A stretch of DNA of 64,000 nucleotides from JASGCP01 sp965263285. Its GTDB lineage: Bacteria; Bacteroidota; Bacteroidia; Chitinophagales; Chitinophagaceae. The notes under the pieces are model-generated. The model was given only the letters and a program-made list of their open reading frames with translations. It searched no databases and was not told the DNA's origin. The translations under genes and the position numbers were made by a program. The DNA is taken from contig CBDHHD010000016.1 in the NCBI GenBank assembly GCA_965263285.1, forward strand, positions 1,426,001 through 1,490,000. Reading direction: 5' to 3'. Positions 17,072 to 26,394 of this stretch are shown piece by piece (position 1 is the stretch's first letter; each line of letters starts with the position of its first letter).

Positions 17072-18436
17072 ATGACAGATCAAGAAGAAATGTTGTCATC
17101 AACTGACGAAAATAAGTATACATTAGAAGAAGAAAGATCAGAAGATCAGTATCATTCTAACCTTAGTCGTCTCACAATACGCCATGAAAAAGCTAGCGAA
17201 ATGGTGGCTTTACAACCTGGCTATATTGTAAGACAAGGTATTTTTATATTTTTTATTGTATTTGTTTGTATTGCAGGCGCTAGTTGGTTTATACAATATC
17301 CTGATATTGTAAATGTGAATGCTATTCTTACATCTGTTAATCCCCCTAAGAAAATTATCGCAAGACAATCAGGCAGGCTTACTAATTTATTTGTAAAAGG
17401 TAACGAGTTTGTAACCAAGGGTGAATTATTAGGAACTATTGAAAGTACAGCCGATTATATATCTGTATTAGCTTTGTCGGGTGCTATTGATTCTATGCAG
17501 ATACTCCTGAATCAAAATAAAGATTCTTTAATACCATCATTAATTAAAACTTATAATAATTTGGGAGACTTGCAATCTGCATATCAATCTTTTACTACAG
17601 CTTATTTGCAATTTCAGCAATCCCTTCCTGGGGGATTATTAATTGAAAAAAGAAATCTATTGTTAAAAGACTTTAATAATACCTTATTGCAAAATAATTC
17701 ATTAGTTTCACAAGAAAAAATACAAGAACAAGATTTTGCATTAGCCAAAAAACAGTTTGAAGCTAATAAGAAACTATATGAAGAAAAAGTTATATCTGAT
17801 TTTGATTTTAATAACGAAAAATCTAAAATAATTGCAAAAACACTTAATATGTCGCAAATACATGCGGGTATTATTGGTGCTGCTAGTACAATAATAAGTA
17901 AAAAATCTGCTATTGTTGATTTAGATAATCAAATTGAGCAGCAACGATTCACATTTATGCAAACTATTGCTACTTGTAAAGCTCAAATAGATAATTGGAA
18001 ACAAAATTACTTAATTTCTACTCCTATTGATGGAACTGTTTCTTTTATAAATATTTTACAAGTAAATCAATATGTGCAAGCATCGCAGTTATTATTTTAT
18101 ATTAATACAGTAAATACAGCTTATTTTATGCAAGCTACATTAGGGCAAAGTAATTTTGGCAAAGTGCATGTGGGGCAAAAAGTATTATTAAAATTTCCTG
18201 CTTACCCTTCAGAGGAGTATGGGTCTGTTTATGGGGCGGTGTCTTATATTTCCAATGTGCCATCAGATAGCGGTTTTCTTTGTGAAATATCATTGTCTGA
18301 TGGGTTAATTACAGATTTTCATCGTACATTGATTTATAAAGATAACTTAATAGCGTCTGGACAAATTATTACTAAGAAACATCGATTGTTGGAGAAGCTT
18401 TTATTTAAGTCAAGAAGTTTTTTTAAACAAAACTAA
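17072..18436 (+). CDS. HlyD family periplasmic adaptor
   Basis: A 454-residue membrane-fusion protein connecting the ABC exporter to an outer-membrane channel. A charged N-terminal tail of about 50 residues, one membrane helix (QGIFIFFIVFVCIAGASWFI, about 54-73), a lipoyl/barrel half-motif (IIARQSGRLTNLFVKGNEFV near 90-110), a coiled coil of about 150 residues, a second lipoyl half near 310 (NYLISTPIDGTVSFINIL) and a beta-barrel part with GQKVLLKFPAYPSEEYGSV. No outer-membrane TolC homologue is in the window. No terminator is obvious after the stop; the next gene is convergent. Confidence 0.9.
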   Translation: MTDQEEMLSSTDENKYTLEEERSEDQYHSNLSRLTIRHEKASEMVALQPGYIVRQGIFIFFIVFVCIAGASWFIQYPDIVNVNAILTSVNPPKKIIARQSGRLTNLFVKGNEFVTKGELLGTIESTADYISVLALSGAIDSMQILLNQNKDSLIPSLIKTYNNLGDLQSAYQSFTTAYLQFQQSLPGGLLIEKRNLLLKDFNNTLLQNNSLVSQEKIQEQDFALAKKQFEANKKLYEEKVISDFDFNNEKSKIIAKTLNMSQIHAGIIGAASTIISKKSAIVDLDNQIEQQRFTFMQTIATCKAQIDNWKQNYLISTPIDGTVSFINILQVNQYVQASQLLFYINTVNTAYFMQATLGQSNFGKVHVGQKVLLKFPAYPSEEYGSVYGAVSYISNVPSDSGFLCEISLSDGLITDFHRTLIYKDNLIASGQIITKKHRLLEKLLFKSRSFFKQN

Positions 18437-18484
18437 TATAGGGTATTAGAATGTGTAATGGTAATATACAAGCAAATCGTTAAT

Positions 18485-19753
18485 TTATTTCTTACAAAGA
18501 ATATGTTTGCCTATTTGACATTGTAAACATTTTTTATGTTTACAATATTGTGTGCTTAATTGAATAAATGCTTGAGAGTCGAAAGCGCTGTGGTTTATTA
18601 CCTGTAGTTGCTCCCATTGTCTTGTAAGCGTATTTTGCTCAGCCCCCATTTGTGTGAGCCATTGAATTGTTTTTTCTTTGTATGCATTATTTTCTTGGTG
18701 TATGCCAAATGCGAATACAAGTGGAATAATGGCATTAATGATGATATTTTCAATTGTTTTTTTCCCTATTTGTTTGTTTTTACTTTCACTTATTTTGTCA
18801 AATAAGTAGTGATTTCGCCAATAAGTACTAGTGCTAACTAATAGCATAGATTTGATTTCTTGAACTGATGTGCATTCAAGAAAAGATGAAAATAGTTTTT
18901 GGTGTTTGGAGATGAATTGAGATAGTTGAGAGAATCGTAGGGTAGGGAAGGATGCAGGATACATGCGTAAATAATTTGCTTGTATAGGCTGCAAAGGGAG
19001 TTGATATTTTTTTTTAAGATATTGATATTCTTTCCAAAGTTCTATCGGATAATCATCTTTATATGTTTGAGAGAGCATGTTGCCTTGACCCATGAGTAAG
19101 GCTTCTATTTGTATGGGGTATAGTTGATGCTTTTGTAATATGTTCCAATGAATTGTTTTTGCAGTGGATAAAAAGAGAGACTGGTTTATTTTAAGTCCAA
19201 AAGCAGCTGCAATTGTTTGCCAGCATATTTCTTCCCAATCACGCATATTTTTTTCCCAGTATTGTAGTAGGGTGATAGCTTTTTGCTCTATTCGTTCAGT
19301 AGCCAGTCGCTCTTGCCACGATAGCCACTGAATATCTGATAGTTTAGGAAATAAATGCTGACATGGAATGGTAGCGTTTTGTTTCATGAGTGCTTCATAT
19401 TTTGAGAGTAGCCATTTAGGAACTTTATTAGATAGAGATAGGGTAGAAATAGGTATATTATTTATATGAATGTCTTTATCATGCTCCCATACTACATGTA
19501 AAATAATATTCTTGAAATGATGATCTTTATGATGACAATGTTTGTACCAATCAGAGCTTTTATAATGTATTTCTATTTGACCTACTAGCATGAGGCCATT
19601 TATACGAATGGACGCTTCTATGAAATCAGGTCCCTGATTAGTATTATATAGGCCTGGATGTATAATTTCTACATGCTCGTTTTGCTCAGATATTAGTTGA
19701 TAAGAATTAAAATACTGGTGTTGCCATATAAATTGTAATAGATCTTCTCTCAT
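18485..19753 (-). CDS. DUF2851 family protein
   Basis: A 422-residue soluble protein of a family common in Bacteroidota. N-terminal signature: MREDLLQFIWQHQYF, the NQGPDFIEASIRI block near residue 37-50 and GQIEIHYKSSDWYKH near 57. The far C-terminus has a short Cys-rich tail, CKHKKCLQCQIGKHILC, suggesting metal binding. The family has been compared with nuclease folds, but function is not established. Preceded by an exact TATTTTTG box; convergent with the export operon. Confidence 0.85.
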   Translation of the reverse strand: MREDLLQFIWQHQYFNSYQLISEQNEHVEIIHPGLYNTNQGPDFIEASIRINGLMLVGQIEIHYKSSDWYKHCHHKDHHFKNIILHVVWEHDKDIHINNIPISTLSLSNKVPKWLLSKYEALMKQNATIPCQHLFPKLSDIQWLSWQERLATERIEQKAITLLQYWEKNMRDWEEICWQTIAAAFGLKINQSLFLSTAKTIHWNILQKHQLYPIQIEALLMGQGNMLSQTYKDDYPIELWKEYQYLKKKYQLPLQPIQANYLRMYPASFPTLRFSQLSQFISKHQKLFSSFLECTSVQEIKSMLLVSTSTYWRNHYLFDKISESKNKQIGKKTIENIIINAIIPLVFAFGIHQENNAYKEKTIQWLTQMGAEQNTLTRQWEQLQVINHSAFDSQAFIQLSTQYCKHKKCLQCQIGKHILCKK

Positions 19754-19787
19754 AAAAAGAATGCTTAGTATGTTGGTTATTGGTTAG

Positions 19788-19795
19788 CAAAAATA
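19788..19795 (-). promoter_or_regulatory. Minus-7 box TATTTTTG for the DUF2851 gene
   Basis: Exact TAnnTTTG on the minus strand, ending 34 bp before ATG 19753. Confidence 0.5.
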
Positions 19796-19915
19796 TATAA
19801 TATGTGCTATTAAAAAAAATATTTTTTTGTATATCACAAAAAATATTCATTGGTATACTTGAACAAAACAGGCTTACGATGCCTTCATTTATCTATGATA
19901 CCTCAAATAAAAACA

Positions 19916-19940
19916 ATCAACAACGTTGTGAAACTAAACA
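19916..19940. repeat. Solo IS481 end
   Basis: ATCAACAACGTTGTGAAACT then AAACA equals the right end of the element at 11387-12542. Nothing else of that element is nearby, so this is a leftover of a deletion or a one-ended event. Confidence 0.6.
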
Positions 19941-19987
19941 ATTAGTTACAAAATATGTAATCTAAAAAAGCATGATATCCTAAACCA

Positions 19988-20746
19988 TTACTTAACGATT
20001 AACTTTCTATTCTTGTGTATTTCATATAATGTAATTGCCGTTGCAACAGAGACATTTAAAGAATCAAATTCATCTTGTATAGGAATAGTAATTTTTTCAT
20101 TACATTTTTTAATAATAGCGGGAGAAATACCTTTGTCTTCACTTCCTATTACAATAGCAAGAGGGATATCTAAGGCAACCTCATGTAAACTTAAAGTAGT
20201 TTTTTGAGGTAATACAGTAGCGTAAAGCAAAATTCCGTTTAATTGTAAAATATCTATTGCTTGCATAAGAGAAGAAAATTTACATATCATTATTTTTTCC
20301 AATGCTCCTGCACTTGCTTTAATAGCATCTTCTTGTATAAGTGCAGCTCCTGTTTGAGGTATAATTAAAGCATGCACACCAAAACATAATGCCGTTCTTG
20401 CAATAGCACCTACATTACGCACATCTGTTATGCTATCTAATAAAAGAAAAAGAGGTACTTGCCCTTTTTCATTTACCCAATCAATTACTTGTTGTAAATC
20501 ATAATACGCTACCGATTGTTTAAATGCTAACACCCCTTGATGTCGAACATTTGTAATACGATTTAGTTTTTGAGAAGGCACCCATTGAATAAAAATATTC
20601 TTTTGCTTTGCTAAAGTAATTAATTCTTCTATACCTGCATTCTGTACATTTTTTTCTATTAGTATTTTTTCAATATCAGCTGTGCCTTTTAATGCTTCTA
20701 TAATAGGCTGTTTCCCTACTAATATATTCTTTTTTTTTGTAAACAT
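19988..20746 (-). CDS. rlmB: 23S rRNA 2'-O-ribose methyltransferase (TrmH/SpoU family)
   Basis: A 252-residue SAM-dependent methyltransferase with the RlmB layout; RlmB methylates G2251 of 23S rRNA. N-terminal substrate-binding domain (VGKQPIIEALKG, VPSQKLNRIT) and a C-terminal SPOUT knot with motif 1 DVRNVGAIARTALCFGV, motif 2 AIVIGSEDKGISP and motif 3 IPIQDEFDSLNVSVATAI. The gene starts 10 bp after the stop of a small membrane protein gene. Exact target position is taken from the family, not from the sequence. Confidence 0.88.
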   Translation of the reverse strand: MFTKKKNILVGKQPIIEALKGTADIEKILIEKNVQNAGIEELITLAKQKNIFIQWVPSQKLNRITNVRHQGVLAFKQSVAYYDLQQVIDWVNEKGQVPLFLLLDSITDVRNVGAIARTALCFGVHALIIPQTGAALIQEDAIKASAGALEKIMICKFSSLMQAIDILQLNGILLYATVLPQKTTLSLHEVALDIPLAIVIGSEDKGISPAIIKKCNEKITIPIQDEFDSLNVSVATAITLYEIHKNRKLIVK

Positions 20747-20755
20747 GTTATTGAA

Positions 20756-21271
20756 TTATTTTTTATAAGTATGTAGTTGCCAAGCAAAAAGATTACAAAT
20801 AATATATACAAAGTCAATCAAAAATAATATATAAGTAATGAGCGATATCCAATACATAAAAAGCATAGAAGTATTCGAGGCATGTATTGATATATTAAAT
20901 AGTAATAAAATTGTAGATATAATATCTAATACAGCTGTAAGCGTTATTAATTCTAGAAATAGATACCCTATTTTTTTATATATATTTTTATGAGAAAAGC
21001 GCAGAATCAGAAACACCATAAAAAAACATACAATAGAGTAAAATATAGAAAGCAATATATTTATAAAACAAGCTATTTCTATTACATGCCTGCCCACAGA
21101 AGGAACCAAAAAAACTTGTAAAATACGAAGTTGACGAACACGCATTAATGAAAGCATAGGAAAAGAAAGAAAATGCCCATTCACTTTATATAAAATAAAA
21201 TGTAAGAGTAGATATAATATAAAAGTTACAAAAGCACTAACAATAATTTTTTTCTTCACAATACAATACAA
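20756..21271 (-). CDS. Unknown four-helix membrane protein
   Basis: About 170 residues with four hydrophobic segments (about 9-27, 63-90, 103-124 and 134-160). I do not recognise a family. The longest frame starts with TTG at 21271; GTG at 21259 (VKKKIIVSAF) directly before the first helix is the more natural start. An exact TATCTTTG box lies 21 bp upstream of the longer form. It is transcribed with rlmB, 10 bp downstream, though the functional link is unclear. Confidence 0.6.
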   Translation of the reverse strand: MYCIVKKKIIVSAFVTFILYLLLHFILYKVNGHFLSFPMLSLMRVRQLRILQVFLVPSVGRHVIEIACFINILLSIFYSIVCFFMVFLILRFSHKNIYKKIGYLFLELITLTAVLDIISTILLLFNISIHASNTSMLFMYWISLITYILFLIDFVYIICNLFAWQLHTYKK

Positions 21272-21292
21272 TTAATAAACATATATAATACG

Positions 21293-21300
21293 CAAAGATA
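21293..21300 (-). promoter_or_regulatory. Minus-7 box TATCTTTG for the membrane protein / rlmB pair
   Basis: Exact TAnnTTTG on the minus strand upstream of 21271. Confidence 0.5.
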
Positions 21301-21339
21301 TATAAACTGTAGCGTTAACATAGCAAATACATAAAACAC

Positions 21340-21369
21340 AAAGAGTCTTGCTATCATGCAAGACTCTTT
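21340..21369. terminator. Orphan perfect hairpin
   Basis: AAAGAGTCTTGC-TATCAT-GCAAGACTCTTT is a perfect 12-bp stem with a 6-base loop and flanking T/A runs like an intrinsic terminator. No coding sequence ends next to it on either strand: the nearest genes are divergent starts. It may terminate a small RNA or be left from a lost gene. Confidence 0.5.
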
Positions 21370-21460
21370 CATTAAAAACGATTAGTAAGTAATTAGGAAA
21401 AATTCCTAAGGTACAATATTAAACAAAAATTTCATTCTAAAAAAAATAATGACATATCAT

Positions 21461-21682
21461 GGCTAAATATTTTTTCAGGTGCTGGTCAATAATTTTTTCG
21501 ATAACAATCTTGTGAAACTAAACAGTTAATTATTTTGAAAAAGAATATACGAACGCAAAAGCAGAAAATTTAAATTCAACAATACAGAGATTTTTTACCG
21601 ATAGTTATGGCATAAAAGATAAAGATTTTTTCTTCTATAGGGTTAAACTGTATTTCTCTTAGCACCTCAAAAAAGATGTAGA
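21461..21682 (+). pseudogene. Deleted ISAon1-type element: both ends, IS481 scar and transposase C-terminus
   Basis: Left GGCTAC-type end at 21461 (GGCTAAATATTTTTTCAGG), then a leftover IS481 end (CTTGTGAAACTAAACAGTT at 21510), then 21540-21660 coding EYTNAKAENLNSTIQRFF and DKDFFFYRVKLYFS-stop, which fits the C-terminus of an ISAon1-type DDE transposase (compare the NAxAESFNxKIKxFR and FFLYRL pattern), and finally the right end CTCTTAGCACCTCAAAAAAG then ATGTAG. It records the 3' end of the parent transposon and shows that its right terminus equals the right end of the short foldback variants. Confidence 0.6.
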
Positions 21683-21722
21683 TCTATTATGATGTTTATA
21701 TCATTGCGTGAATAAATAAATG

Positions 21723-21730
21723 TATTTTTG
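21723..21730 (+). promoter_or_regulatory. Minus-7 box TATTTTTG for metG
   Basis: Exact TAnnTTTG match ending 19 bp before ATG 21750. Confidence 0.55.
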
Positions 21731-21749
21731 TAATTTCATAAAATAAAAT

Positions 21750-24050
21750 ATGCCCAAAAGATATTTAGTAACAGCAGCTTTACCATACGCAAATGGATTA
21801 AAACATATTGGCCATTTAGCAGGCGCCTATCTTCCTGCTGATATTTTTGTTCGCTTTCTAAAAGCACAAAAAAAAGATGTTGTTTTTGTATGTGGAAGTG
21901 ACGAACATGGAACAGCTATACCCTTACAAGCCATGAAAGAAAACACTACTCCACAAAGCATTATCAACAAATATCATCCTATTATTGAACAAAACTTTAA
22001 AGACTTAGGCATTCAATTTGATATCTACCATCGCACTAGTAGTCCTATTCATTTTGAAACATCACAAGATTTCTTCTTACAGCTATATGAAAAGAAAATA
22101 TTAGAAACAAAAGAAACAGAACAATTTTATGATGAAAACAAACACATTTTTCTCGCCGATCGTTATATAAAGGGCACTTGTCCTCAATGCCATTATAACA
22201 ATGCATTTGGTGACCAATGCGAGAAATGTGGCACCTCTCTAAGTCCTGAATTACTCTTACATCCACAAAGTACTTTAAGTGGTCATAGTCCAATCAAAAA
22301 AAAAACCACACATTGGTATTTACCGTTACACCAATATGAATCGGAACTAAAAAGATGGATATTAGAAGAACACAAAAACGACTGGAGACCTACCGTATTA
22401 GGTCAATGCAAAAGCTGGTTAGATACAGGCCTCATGGCTCGCGCAGTTACAAGGGATCTAGATTGGGGCATTCCGCTACCTTTGCAGGTACCCAATAGAG
22501 AAGGTAAGGTTTTATATGTATGGTTTGATGCCCCTATCGGTTATATAAGTGCCACTAAACAATGGGCTATTCACCACCAAAAAGATTGGGAACCTTATTG
22601 GAAAGATAAAGACACAGCCATCATACATTTTATTGGAAAAGATAATATTGTTTTTCATTGTATTATCTTCCCCACTATGCTTCAGCTATATGGATATCAA
22701 AAACCCACTTCTGTAGTAAGTAACGAATTTATGAATTTGGAAGGAGATAAAATGAGTACCAGCCGTGGTTGGAGCATTGAAATGGATGATTATATAAACG
22801 ACTGGATAAAACCTGCCAATGGAGGCCCACAAATGGCTGATGCACTGAGATTTTACCTAACCTCTATTGCCCCAGAAAACAAAGACAGTGAATTTACTTG
22901 GAAAGGTTTTCAAGATGCCGTAAATAATGAATTAGTAGCCATATTTGCTAATTTTATTAATAGAACCCTCGTACTCATGCATAAGCTATGTAAAAGCAAA
23001 GTGCCTAAATTGCCAAATGACATAAAAACGCTATTTAAAAAAATAGATGAAATATCAGTAGATGATAAAGCAAAAGGAGTAGAAATAAAAAATGAAATTG
23101 CCAAATTTAAAACTACCTATTTAGAACACACCTATCATTACGATAGCAATAAATTTGTGATCGATGATAGTCATCAGTTACTCATAGAACAAATCTATGC
23201 GACAAGAATAGCAGTAACAGAAAAACTACATGAATACAAATTTAGAGAAGCATTATCGTTGGTTATCAACTTGTCTCGTACAGGAAATATATTTATGCAA
23301 ACAGAAGAGCCATGGATATTAGCTAAAAGAATAGAAGACCCCGCACTCGACGCTCGCTTAAAAGAAAGAATACAATTAAGCATCGATATTTGTATCTATC
23401 TTTGTTTACAACTATCCGCTAATTTAGCTATTTTAATACAACCCTTTTTGCCTTTTACAGCTGAAAAAATTTGTTTTCTTTTGAAAGTACAAAAAATAAA
23501 TGAGTGCCAAAAAAACATATTAGATTGGGAGAATGCAGGAAAAATAAATTTACTCAGTGAAGGCTATCGTCTACGTGCCCCTGAACTATTATTTAGAAAA
23601 ATAGAAGATGATGAAATAACTATACAGAAAATCAAATTAAAAGAAAAATCAAATATAAAAAATAATACATCTCTCATGAATACACCTATTACCAGCATTC
23701 CCTCATCTGTCCTTTCTACACCCCCACTTATACAATTTGAAGACTTTTCAAAAGTTAATCTACAAATTGCTACTATTATTGAAGCAAAAAAAGTAGAAAA
23801 GGCTGATAAGTTATTACAATTACAAATAGAGTTAGGACATGAAAAACGAACCATCTTATCTGGCATCGCTTTGCATTACACACCGGAAGAGATCATTGGC
23901 AAACAAGTAGTGGTGGTTACTAACCTCACGCCTCGTAAAATGAAAGGCATAGAAAGCAATGGTATGATTTTAATGGCCGAAGATAATCAAGGCAAATTAC
24001 AATTTATATCTCCACAACAAGTGGTTCCCAATGGCACTAAAGTTAGTTAA
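21750..24050 (+). CDS. metG: Methionine--tRNA ligase
   Basis: A 766-residue class I aminoacyl-tRNA synthetase that charges tRNA-Met. HIGH motif at residues 19-22 (NGLKHIGHLAG), zinc-knuckle region with CPQC and CEKC pairs near 147-163, KMSKS loop as KMSTSRG near 335, anticodon-binding helices to about 590, then an Ala/Ser-poor linker and a C-terminal EMAP/Trbp tRNA-binding domain from about 665 (FEDFSKVNLQIATIIEAKKVE, NLTPRKMKGIESNGMILMA). This is the dimeric E. coli-type architecture. It is followed after 7 bp by a small exported-protein gene and rsgA. Confidence 0.96.
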   Translation: MPKRYLVTAALPYANGLKHIGHLAGAYLPADIFVRFLKAQKKDVVFVCGSDEHGTAIPLQAMKENTTPQSIINKYHPIIEQNFKDLGIQFDIYHRTSSPIHFETSQDFFLQLYEKKILETKETEQFYDENKHIFLADRYIKGTCPQCHYNNAFGDQCEKCGTSLSPELLLHPQSTLSGHSPIKKKTTHWYLPLHQYESELKRWILEEHKNDWRPTVLGQCKSWLDTGLMARAVTRDLDWGIPLPLQVPNREGKVLYVWFDAPIGYISATKQWAIHHQKDWEPYWKDKDTAIIHFIGKDNIVFHCIIFPTMLQLYGYQKPTSVVSNEFMNLEGDKMSTSRGWSIEMDDYINDWIKPANGGPQMADALRFYLTSIAPENKDSEFTWKGFQDAVNNELVAIFANFINRTLVLMHKLCKSKVPKLPNDIKTLFKKIDEISVDDKAKGVEIKNEIAKFKTTYLEHTYHYDSNKFVIDDSHQLLIEQIYATRIAVTEKLHEYKFREALSLVINLSRTGNIFMQTEEPWILAKRIEDPALDARLKERIQLSIDICIYLCLQLSANLAILIQPFLPFTAEKICFLLKVQKINECQKNILDWENAGKINLLSEGYRLRAPELLFRKIEDDEITIQKIKLKEKSNIKNNTSLMNTPITSIPSSVLSTPPLIQFEDFSKVNLQIATIIEAKKVEKADKLLQLQIELGHEKRTILSGIALHYTPEEIIGKQVVVVTNLTPRKMKGIESNGMILMAEDNQGKLQFISPQQVVPNGTKVS

Positions 24051-24057
24051 TTAAATT

Positions 24058-24543
24058 ATGATACGATTTATTTGTATAACGATTATGTGTATATGGATAT
24101 GCTTTACATTACACGCGCAAACAATAAAAAAAATATGGTTACTAAAAAAGCCAATTCAAATGGGGAACCCCATCCAATCCATCGATAGAATACAACATAC
24201 TGTTCAACACATGGCAGACTATACGATTCTATTAGAACAACCTTATAAAAAGCATTGGAAGCTCGACAGCATCTACATTAACCACTACCTCATGCCATTT
24301 AAAATAAGAAAAACAGACACCTCGTTGATAATCAAGTCTAACTACCCTCCTTATATGATTATCCAAACACCCAAAAATATATTATGTGTCTCATCTACAC
24401 AAAGCATTACACAAACTTCCCCTCCTCTTTATTATACCTTAAATAAAGATACCATCTTATTAATAGGCAAAAGAAAAAAACAATATTGGCATCAACAATG
24501 TATCATCTATCCTATTTACATCTATCACCCATTTATCGAGTAA
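24058..24543 (+). CDS. Exported protein of unknown function
   Basis: 161 residues with a signal peptide (MIRFICITIMCIWICFTLHAQ) and a basic, beta-rich mature part that I do not recognise. It is sandwiched between metG (7 bp upstream) and rsgA, with which it overlaps by one base (TAATG), so translation is probably coupled. No lipobox. Codon use matches the neighbours. Confidence 0.65.
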   Translation: MIRFICITIMCIWICFTLHAQTIKKIWLLKKPIQMGNPIQSIDRIQHTVQHMADYTILLEQPYKKHWKLDSIYINHYLMPFKIRKTDTSLIIKSNYPPYMIIQTPKNILCVSSTQSITQTSPPLYYTLNKDTILLIGKRKKQYWHQQCIIYPIYIYHPFIE

Positions 24544-25469
24544 TGAAAGCGATTATATATAAAACAACAGGGAATTGGTATACCGCTAAAGCAATAGATG
24601 GCGTATGTTATATGGCTCGTATAAAAGGTGTGTTTAGAATTGACAAAATACATAGCTCTAATCCCATTGCGGTAGGTGACGAAGTGAATATAGAAATGGA
24701 AAACAAAATTGAAAACACAGCTACCATTACGAAAATATATGACAGAAAAAATTTTATTATCCGCCAGTCATCACAAGTAAAAAAGAAATTTCATATCTTA
24801 GGAGCCAATATATCACAGTGTGTTTTGGTTACAAGTTTAATAGCACCTAAAACATCACAAGGATTTGTTGATCGTTTTCTAATTACTTGTGCGGCTTATC
24901 AGATTCCTGCTATTATCTTACTCAATAAAGCTGATTTATATACAGAACAAGAAAGAAAATGGGTGTCTTTTTATCAAAATACTTATGCCAAAATGGGATA
25001 TGCTGTATATCCATGCAGTTGTTTGTCTGATACATGTTCTTCAATTATCCATACTATTTTTCATCAACCTATTTCCATGCTTTGTGGCCATAGTGGAAGT
25101 GGCAAATCATCCCTTATTAATAGACTGATCCCTTCTTTACAAATAAAAACCCAAGCCATTAGTGATTGGAGTCAAAAAGGCATTCACACTACTACTACTG
25201 CTGAAATGTATGATATTAATCAGCAATATGCAATTATCGACACCCCTGGCATTAAAGAATGGGGATTAGTAGACATCAACAAAGAAGAATTAGCGCATTA
25301 CTTTTTAGATATGAAGCCATTTATTGGGAAATGTAAGTTTACCAATTGTCTCCATGTGCAAGAACCTCAATGCGCTATTCTACAAGCTGTAAAAAAAAAT
25401 GCAATACACCCCTACAGATACCAAAGTTATATAAATATACTCCACAGCATTCCTAACAAACAGTATTAA
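24543..25469 (+). CDS. rsgA: Ribosome small-subunit-dependent GTPase RsgA
   Basis: A 308-residue circularly permuted GTPase that assists late 30S maturation. N-terminal OB fold (about 1-70), then G-motifs in permuted order: NKAD (LLNKADLY), P-loop GHSGSGKSSLINRL, DTPG (IIDTPGIKEWG), and a C-terminal zinc finger CKFTNC...CAI. I use ATG 24543, which overlaps the upstream stop codon, rather than the longer frame from 24486. A foldback element begins at 25470, immediately after the TAA stop, and the stop is inside its 8-bp target duplication AGTATTAA; the gene end is therefore preserved exactly but any native terminator has been displaced by about 560 bp. Confidence 0.93.
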   Translation: MKAIIYKTTGNWYTAKAIDGVCYMARIKGVFRIDKIHSSNPIAVGDEVNIEMENKIENTATITKIYDRKNFIIRQSSQVKKKFHILGANISQCVLVTSLIAPKTSQGFVDRFLITCAAYQIPAIILLNKADLYTEQERKWVSFYQNTYAKMGYAVYPCSCLSDTCSSIIHTIFHQPISMLCGHSGSGKSSLINRLIPSLQIKTQAISDWSQKGIHTTTTAEMYDINQQYAIIDTPGIKEWGLVDINKEELAHYFLDMKPFIGKCKFTNCLHVQEPQCAILQAVKKNAIHPYRYQSYINILHSIPNKQY

Positions 25470-26023
25470 GGCATAACTAAATTTAGTGTGAGGGAGTATG
25501 CAAAGATACAAAATAAAATGGATATTTGTAAAAACAATATGGGTTATATCTTTTTTTGAGGTGCTGGAAGCATGGATGATTACATATATATAAATATGGA
25601 AATAATAGGAAATATCTGATGAGGACTGCCCTCAGATAAAGAGCGTTACAAAACGAGGTGAGCGAAGCGACCAGCGAGAATGTGGAGGCGGAAGTTTTTA
25701 TATATGAATCGTTATGATGAGCATAAAGTATTTGCATAAAAGATACCTATGGATAAGCTCATCATAACGATTCATACCTAACCGCCTCCCATTCATTCTC
25801 GCTAGCGTAGCGAGCCGTAGTTTTGTAGCTCTTTATCTGCAGGCTTGATTTTTTCTTTGTTTCTTTCTTTTGTATCAAGACAAAAGAAAGAAAAGGATAT
25901 AAAAAATAAATAATGAACCTATATATGAGCAATTACAAAAACATAAATATCCCCCAGCACCTCAAAAAAAGATGTAGCCTTTTAGTAAACTAAATTTTTC
26001 CTCACACTAAATTTAGTTATGCC
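25470..26023. mobile_element. GGCATA-type composite foldback element at the rsgA stop codon
   Basis: Perfect 24-bp terminal repeats and a perfect 8-bp duplication AGTATTAA (25462-25469 and 26024-26031). Sequence is nearly identical to the copies at 3387 and 53348, so the insertion is young or the copies are being homogenised. The insertion point is directly behind the TAA of rsgA. Confidence 0.92.
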
Positions 26024-26131
26024 AGTATTAATAATAAAAAATTACTTAAATAAAAACTCTATAGTTGAATTATCTGAGTAAATAGTTCGCTTTTAAAAAC
26101 AATAAAAGATTATTGATTGATTCATAACTTT

Positions 26132-26240
26132 TGGCTACATTTTTTTAAGTTGCTGGGGACATTGATTATCGAATAAATATAAACATAGAATAATTAAGAA
26201 GTATCTGATGATGACTGCTCTCAGATAAAGAATAAAGACA
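26132..26240. repeat. Foldback-element remnant
   Basis: GGCTACATTTTTTTAAGTTGCTGGGG followed (given in parts: GGCTACATTTTTTTAAG, TTGCTGGGG) by a degenerate left arm with AACATAGAATAATTAAGAAG and CTGCTCTCAGATAAAGA. The right half is missing. The rest of 26032-26394 holds no gene, only the promoter of the next one. Confidence 0.6.
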
Positions 26241-26348
26241 CACAAAAATGAATCATAGCATATACACCTGAGAGATGTAAAAAAATTAACATTTGTAAAA
26301 AAAATAAAGCCAATTTGTTAAAGTGATTGATTATTAAAATATTCAATA

Positions 26349-26356
26349 TACATTTG
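26349..26356 (+). promoter_or_regulatory. Minus-7 box TACATTTG for the Spy-like gene
   Basis: Exact TAnnTTTG match 38 bp before ATG 26395. Confidence 0.5.
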
Positions 26357-26394
26357 TATTTAATTATTTTTTTAATTTCAAAAACAATAAAATT

